Of a stretch of DNA of 8,434 bases, positions 4,837-8,434 are shown piece by piece. The stretch covers positions 1 through 8,434 of the forward strand of contig CAJOQU010000081.1 in NCBI GenBank assembly GCA_905236975.1. Reading direction: 5' to 3'. The position numbers and the translations under genes are program-made. The DNA is from an uncultured Clostridia bacterium (GTDB lineage: Bacteria > Bacillota > Clostridia > Oscillospirales > Acutalibacteraceae). Within the stretch, counting starts at the first letter, position 1; each line of letters begins with the position of its first letter. A model generated the notes under the pieces. It did no database searches. It was given only the letters and a program-made list of their open reading frames with translations, and had not been told where the DNA came from.

Positions 4837-7454
4837 TATTCCGTATACTCCTCCATTACAAAGGCTTCGAACACATCGCCCTCTTTAATATCGGCAAACT
4901 TTTCAAGCCCGATGCCGCACTCATAGCCCTGTGCCACTTCTTTTACGTCATCCTTAAAACGGCGCAAAGATGCGATCTTATCTTCACAGATCACAATGCC
5001 GTCACGCACCAGGCGAATCTGTGCCGAACGCAGCACCTTGCCGTCGGTGATATAACAACCCGCAATGGTGCCCACATTGGAAATTTTGTAAACGCTGCGC
5101 ACCTCGGCCGTGCCCAATTGATTCTCACGGAATTTGGGTGCCAGCAGACCCTTCATGGCCGCCTGGATCTCTTCAATGCAGTCATAAATCACGCGGTACA
5201 TACGCATATCCACGCCATCGCGCTCAGCGGCTGATTTGGCCACACCGTCGGGACGTACATTGAACCCGACAATGATCGCGCCCGAGGTCTGCGCCAGCGT
5301 GACATCCGATTCGTTGATCGCGCCCACGCCGCCATGAATCACATTCACGCGCACTTCCTCGTTTGAAAGCTTCACAAGACTTTCACGCACGGCCTCCACA
5401 CTGCCCTGCACATCCGCCTTGACAATGACGTTGAGTTCTTTCAAATCGCCCTCGCTCAGGTGATCGAACAGATTATCCAGCGTGACCTTTTGCTTGGCGT
5501 TGAACAATTCTTCCTTAGCCTTTTGTTTGCGTTGTTCAACCAGCTCACGCGCCAGGCGTTCATCCGACACGGCGTCAAACGCATCGCCCGCGTTGGGCGT
5601 TTCGGCAAGACCGGTAATTTCAACCGGCACCGACGGCCCCGCGGTTTTTAATTCTTTTCCGTTTTCGTTGGTCATCACACGCACACGGCCGACAGCGGTG
5701 CCCGCCACAATGATGTCCCCGGTGTTCAGGGTGCCGTTTTGCACCAACAACGAGGCCACCGGACCACGACCCTTATCCAGCCTTGCCTCAATGACAATGC
5801 CCTTGGCGCGGCGGTTGGGATTGGCTTTTAATTCCATCATTTCCGAGACCAGCAAAATATTCTCAAGCAGTTTATCAATGCCTTCATGCGTTTTGGCCGA
5901 AACCGGCACGCAGATGACGTCGCCGCCCCATTCCTCGGGCACCAACTCATATTCGGTCAGCTGCTGCAAAACGCGGTCGGGGTTGGCCTCGGGTTTATCC
6001 ATTTTGTTAATAGCCACAATAATCTGCACCTTGGCGGCCTTGGCATGGCTGATCGCCTCGATGGTTTGGGGCATGATGCCGTCATCTGCCGCGACGACCA
6101 ACACGGCGATATCGGTCGCCATGGCGCCGCGTTTGCGCATGGAGGTGAAGGCGGCGTGTCCCGGCGTGTCAAGGAAGGTGATATTGTTTCCGTTGCAGTT
6201 CACGCGGTAGGCACCGATGTGCTGGGTAATGCCGCCGGCCTCGGTATCGGTCACAGCGGTGTTGCGAATCGCGTCAAGCAAAGAGGTTTTTCCGTGGTCA
6301 ACGTGACCCATAACCACCACGACCGGGTCGCGGGATTGCAAGCTTTCCGCACTGTCTTCGGTGTCGTCGATAATGCGCTCTTCAATGGTGACCACGACCG
6401 CTTTTTCGATTTTAGCGCCCATTTCGGTGACCACGATCTCGGCGGTATCATAGTCGATCACCTGATTGACCGTGGCCATCATGCCGAGCTTCAAAAGCAC
6501 TTTGATGACCTCAGCGGCGGTTTTCTTTAACGCGGCGGCAAGCTCACCGACCGTGATTTCGTCACCCACCGTGACGGTGATGGGGGTCTTTTTGATGCGT
6601 TCCAACTGCATGCGGCGTATCTTATCGGCCTCGGTCTCACGCTTAGCGCCCTGCGGCCGACGGTAATCCTGCGATTTCTGTTTGATCTTCTGCTTGCGCG
6701 AGAAATTATCCTTCATGGTGTTGGCCGGAGCGATCCGCTCGTACTTTTCGTTGTATTTATCAATATTCACGTTGGAGGTACGAGTGTCAACATGGCGAAT
6801 CTCAGCCGGTCCGCGCTTGGGCGCTTCACCGGGTGTTTTGTCCTTCTTTTTGGAAACAAAGGGCTGCGGATCGGAAACGCCATGCGGCTTCGCGGGCGTT
6901 TCCTTGGCAGGAGACTTCTTTTCCTTTTTACCGGTTTGATCCTGCTTGGGCTTGCCCGGCGCCTTGGCCTCCGTCTTTGCGGGCTGCGTTTTTTCAACCG
7001 GCTTTTGTTCGGCCTTTTCTTCAGACTTGGCCGCCGTTTCTTTAGATGTTTCTTTGGCCTTTTCTTTGACTTTTGTTTTCTCTTTCGTTTTTTCTTCATG
7101 CTTGGCCTCGGCTTTTTCAACCTGTTGCTCGGTCTTTTCAGCATTCTGTGCCGCCGCGGCCGCCTTTAACTGCTCTAAAATAGCCATTTGCTCGGCAAGC
7201 TTTTTCTGTTTTTCGTCCTCACGCGCCTTTTTGGCCGCCGCACGGGATTCCTCGCCCGTGGCGAAATAATCCGTAAAGCTTTTGACCTGATGCTCCCGTG
7301 TCAACGCGTCGAACACCAAGGCGATCTCGGTTTCGTCCAGCGTCATACTGCTCTTTTTATCAAGCCCCGTCTGCTCTTTGATAAAAGCAACCATCAGTTT
7401 CGAAGTCATTCGAAAATCTTTCGCAAGATCACTTACTTTATATTTATTCGTCAT
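4836..7454 (-). CDS. infB: Translation initiation factor IF-2
   Basis: IF2 is the GTPase that brings fMet-tRNA to the 30S P site and drives 50S joining. The protein has 872 residues. A first IF2_N-type domain lies at about 3-52 (KYKVSDLAKDFRM). A long Lys/Glu/Ala/Pro-rich, probably disordered linker spans about 72-285. A second IF2_N-type domain lies at about 290-342. The G domain shows G1 GHVDHGKT at 383-390, G2 GGIT at 407-410, G3 DTPG at 429-432, G4 NKMD at 483-486 and G5 SAK at 519-521. Domain II follows, then the domain III/IV region, with KADVQGSVEA at 679-688 and the fMet-tRNA-binding C-terminal domain from about 775. The ATG at 7454 has AAGGAGG 8 bases upstream and overlaps ylxQ by 11 bases. 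The last codons (MEEYTE) contain the rbfA ribosome binding site. Internal methionines in the linker (90, 247, 282) lack good Shine-Dalgarno sequences, so shorter isoforms are not supported. Confidence 0.98.
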   Translation of the reverse strand: MTNKYKVSDLAKDFRMTSKLMVAFIKEQTGLDKKSSMTLDETEIALVFDALTREHQVKSFTDYFATGEESRAAAKKAREDEKQKKLAEQMAILEQLKAAAAAQNAEKTEQQVEKAEAKHEEKTKEKTKVKEKAKETSKETAAKSEEKAEQKPVEKTQPAKTEAKAPGKPKQDQTGKKEKKSPAKETPAKPHGVSDPQPFVSKKKDKTPGEAPKRGPAEIRHVDTRTSNVNIDKYNEKYERIAPANTMKDNFSRKQKIKQKSQDYRRPQGAKRETEADKIRRMQLERIKKTPITVTVGDEITVGELAAALKKTAAEVIKVLLKLGMMATVNQVIDYDTAEIVVTEMGAKIEKAVVVTIEERIIDDTEDSAESLQSRDPVVVVMGHVDHGKTSLLDAIRNTAVTDTEAGGITQHIGAYRVNCNGNNITFLDTPGHAAFTSMRKRGAMATDIAVLVVAADDGIMPQTIEAISHAKAAKVQIIVAINKMDKPEANPDRVLQQLTEYELVPEEWGGDVICVPVSAKTHEGIDKLLENILLVSEMMELKANPNRRAKGIVIEARLDKGRGPVASLLVQNGTLNTGDIIVAGTAVGRVRVMTNENGKELKTAGPSVPVEITGLAETPNAGDAFDAVSDERLARELVEQRKQKAKEELFNAKQKVTLDNLFDHLSEGDLKELNVIVKADVQGSVEAVRESLVKLSNEEVRVNVIHGGVGAINESDVTLAQTSGAIIVGFNVRPDGVAKSAAERDGVDMRMYRVIYDCIEEIQAAMKGLLAPKFRENQLGTAEVRSVYKISNVGTIAGCYITDGKVLRSAQIRLVRDGIVICEDKIASLRRFKDDVKEVAQGYECGIGLEKFADIKEGDVFEAFVMEEYTE

Positions 7455-7770
7455 TACCGTTTCCTCCTTCTTCGTGCGCCTTTATAAAAGCGTCTGCAAA
7501 ACCGCTGTCATTGATCGATAAAATGCCGCATTTGCGCCCGACCGCGTCTGACAAGGTTTTGCTGTCTGCCTCGTTCAAAACGCAAAAGCGCACGGCGTTT
7601 TGATCGGCAAAAAAGGCAACCTCTTTTTTGCTTTTTGCGGAAATGTCGCAGGCCGCAAGAGCTAAATACGCCCGGCCGCGTTTCAGGGAATCGACCGTGG
7701 CCTCCATCCCGTAAGACAGCCTGCCCGCCTTCGCCGCAAAGCCCAAAAGCGAACGCGATTTACTGTTCAA
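7444..7770 (-). CDS. ylxQ: YlxQ, L7Ae/L30e-type RNA-binding protein
   Basis: This is a small protein of the L7Ae/L30e/Gadd45 fold, which in related proteins binds kink-turn RNAs; the function of YlxQ itself is not well defined. From a TTG start at 770 bases before the 8.5-kb mark (base 7770) it has 108 residues, matching the roughly 100-residue family. LLGFAAKAGRLSYG (8-21) is the characteristic first helix-turn, followed by SLKRGRAYLALAACDISAKSKKEV (28-51), the usual glycine/lysine-rich RNA-binding face. An ATG at 7818 is in frame, but its 16 extra residues lie inside ylxR, are not family-like and precede the strong ribosome binding site. The TTG has AAGGAG 10 bases upstream. The gene overlaps ylxR by 11 bases and infB by 11 bases, and its C-terminal EEGGNGNDE tail is dictated by the infB ribosome binding site and start. 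Sits in the standard nusA-ylxR-ylxQ-infB order. Confidence 0.9.
   Translation of the reverse strand: MNSKSRSLLGFAAKAGRLSYGMEATVDSLKRGRAYLALAACDISAKSKKEVAFFADQNAVRFCVLNEADSKTLSDAVGRKCGILSINDSGFADAFIKAHEEGGNGNDE
7463..7469 (-). promoter_or_regulatory. Strong ribosome binding site of infB
   Basis: On the minus strand AAGGAGG lies 8 bases before the infB ATG, a near-perfect consensus at ideal spacing. It is embedded in the last codons of ylxQ, where it is translated as part of the EEGGN tail. Confidence 0.85.
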
Positions 7771-8032
7771 TCGTTTCAAGCTCCTTTTGAATCGCGGCGA
7801 AAACATCCTTTGGTACATTCATGCCGAACGCACGGCCAAAGGCGCCGGATTTTTCCGCTTTGGCAAGACATCCGGCCGAACGGCACACATAAGCGCCCCG
7901 CCCGCTCATTTTGCCCACGGGATCAAGCTTGATTTCCCCATCGGGCGTTTTGACCACACGAATCAGCTCGCGCTTGGGTTTCATTTCCCGGCAGCCGGTA
8001 CACATGCGCATCGGTATTTTTTTTGTCGCCAT
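7760..8032 (-). CDS. ylxR: YlxR (RnpM-like, DUF448) RNA-binding protein
   Basis: This 90-residue protein belongs to the YlxR/DUF448 family. Work on the Bacillus subtilis homologue has linked it to RNase P RNA and modulation of RNase P activity (proposed name RnpM); transfer of that role here is inference. The hallmarks are RMCTGCREMKPKRELIRVV at 9-27, the SGRGAYVC stretch at 43-50 and a second cysteine pair position. Cysteines are C11, C14, C50 and C55, spaced like a possible metal-binding set, which I infer rather than see. The ATG at 8032 has GGAAAGGGG beginning about 15 bases upstream and ending 7 bases before the start. A 50-base gap separates it from nusA, the largest gap in the window. 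Its C-terminal codons carry the AAGGAG of ylxQ. Confidence 0.95.
   Translation of the reverse strand: MATKKIPMRMCTGCREMKPKRELIRVVKTPDGEIKLDPVGKMSGRGAYVCRSAGCLAKAEKSGAFGRAFGMNVPKDVFAAIQKELETIEQ
7781..7786 (-). promoter_or_regulatory. Ribosome binding site supporting the TTG start of ylxQ
   Basis: On the minus strand AAGGAG lies 10 bases before the TTG at 7770, inside ylxR. Between it and the conserved LLGFAAKAGR helix no ATG or GTG exists in frame, so TTG is the natural start. Confidence 0.7.
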
Positions 8033-8054
8033 ATCGGATCCCCTTTCCGCAACT

Positions 8055-8067
8055 GTATTTCAAATAC
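8055..8067. repeat. 13-base perfect inverted repeat in the nusA-ylxR gap
   Basis: The sequence GTATTTCAAATAC reads the same on both strands except for its central base, with 6-base arms. As RNA it could form only a weak 5-pair stem with a 3-base loop, and no T-run follows it, so it is not a convincing terminator. It may be an operator-like site or chance. Confidence 0.3.
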
Positions 8068-8082
8068 GATGAAAGCGCCGGC

Positions 8083-8434
8083 TTATTCGCCGTAAAATCC
8101 GCTTTCGGGGTGAATGTCGATCTTCCAGCCGGTCAGCTTGGCGGCAAGCCGCACATTCTGCCCCTTGTTGCCGATGGCCAGCGACAGCTGCGCCTCAGGC
8201 ACACAGACCTTGCAGATTTTGGGGTCTTCGCTTTCAATTTCAGCCGATGACGCCTTAGCGGGCGAAATGGCCTCGGAAACAAATTCACACGGGTCGTCGC
8301 TGTAGCGTACAATGTCGATCTTCTCGCCCGAGAGTTCTTCCACAATCTTGTTCACACGGGCGCCCTTGGGGCCGATACAAGCGCCGACCGGGTCCAGCTC
8401 GGTATTGGCGCTCCAGACCGCGTTGAAATCGGCC
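8083..8434 (-). CDS. nusA: Transcription termination/antitermination factor NusA, C-terminal part (N-terminus beyond the window)
   Basis: NusA binds RNA polymerase and nascent RNA, and modulates pausing, termination and antitermination. The last 116 residues are visible, starting one base into the window edge. The fragment begins at the end of the S1-KH1 connection and contains KH1 with DPVGACIGPKGARVNKIV (GPKG loop at fragment residues 21-24) and EKIDIVRYSDDP. KH2 follows with PEAQLSLAIGNKGQNVRLAAKLTGWKIDI (GNKG loop at 88-91). The protein ends 9 residues later (HPESGFYGE), so it has no C-terminal acidic repeats like those of Escherichia coli NusA; this short form is normal in Gram-positive bacteria. 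The TAA stop is at 8083-8085. rimP would be expected upstream, outside the window. Confidence 0.96.
   Translation of the reverse strand, partial: ADFNAVWSANTELDPVGACIGPKGARVNKIVEELSGEKIDIVRYSDDPCEFVSEAISPAKASSAEIESEDPKICKVCVPEAQLSLAIGNKGQNVRLAAKLTGWKIDIHPESGFYGE

Larger units (their letters stand above)
1..8434 (-). other. Probable single operon nusA-ylxR-ylxQ-infB-rbfA-nrnA-truB-ribF-ruvC-ruvA-ruvB
   Basis: All eleven genes share one strand. Junctions from nusA onward are: 50-base gap, 11-base overlap, 11-base overlap, 1-base overlap, 14-base overlap, 26-base overlap, 4-base gap, 33-base gap, 4-base overlap and 4-base overlap. None of the gaps holds a stem-loop followed by a T-run on the transcribed strand, so I see nothing that would stop transcription inside the block. 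The operon promoter should lie before nusA, outside the window. Co-transcription across the whole length is inference; an internal promoter within coding sequence cannot be excluded. Confidence 0.75.

Noticed and set aside
5482..6530. Two long plus-strand open frames (242 and 214 codons) opposite infB
   Set aside because: They overlap each other and lie antisense to the highly conserved IF2 G domain and domain II. The His/Gly/Asp-rich and Ser/Ala-rich translations are typical mirror frames of a GC-biased gene.
6767..7144. Very basic Lys/Arg/Pro-rich 125-codon frame in the infB linker region
   Set aside because: It is the shifted frame of the Lys/Glu/Ala-rich IF2 linker; AAA/GAA-rich codons read out of phase give Lys/Arg runs. 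It has no conserved feature.
1..8434. A novel defence, mobile or secretion system
   Set aside because: Every stretch of the window is accounted for by conserved housekeeping genes on one strand; there is no unexplained open frame, array, terminal repeat or composition break.

Overview
The window is one continuous block of conserved housekeeping genes, all read from the minus strand (right to left). In transcription order they are nusA (3' part), ylxR, ylxQ, infB, rbfA, nrnA, truB, ribF, ruvC, ruvA and ruvB (5' part). Coding density is almost total: the largest gap is 50 bases (nusA-ylxR), the next 33 bases (ribF-ruvC), and most other junctions overlap. I see no tRNA, rRNA, CRISPR array, insertion sequence, phage gene, riboswitch or convincing terminator.

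The gene set points to a Gram-positive Firmicute of the class Clostridia, perhaps the Oscillospirales/Ruminococcaceae. The reasons are ylxR-ylxQ between nusA and infB, a DHH-family nrnA between rbfA and truB, a NusA that stops right after its second KH domain, strong GGAGG-type ribosome binding sites, and mid-range GC by eye. The taxonomic call is inference from gene order and protein style, not from a search.

Right part (about 2612-8434): the classical nusA-infB operon for transcription elongation/antitermination, translation initiation, 30S maturation, turnover of very short RNAs and tRNA pseudouridylation. NusA, YlxR, YlxQ, IF2, RbfA and TruB all act on RNA or the ribosome; NrnA degrades RNA end products.

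Middle (1765-2607): ribF, the bifunctional riboflavin kinase/FAD synthetase, which commonly sits after truB in Firmicutes.

Left part (1-1731): ruvC-ruvA-ruvB, the complete Holliday-junction resolvasome, following ribF after only 33 bases, where many Firmicutes carry rpsO and pnp. This joining of two normally separate units is the most notable structural point.

Several starts are set by overlap and ribosome binding site evidence rather than by the longest open frame. ylxQ and ruvB most likely start with TTG; nrnA, truB and ruvA start well inside their longest open frames. In many junctions the C-terminal codons of one gene carry the Shine-Dalgarno sequence of the next. I found no evidence for a previously undescribed system here.
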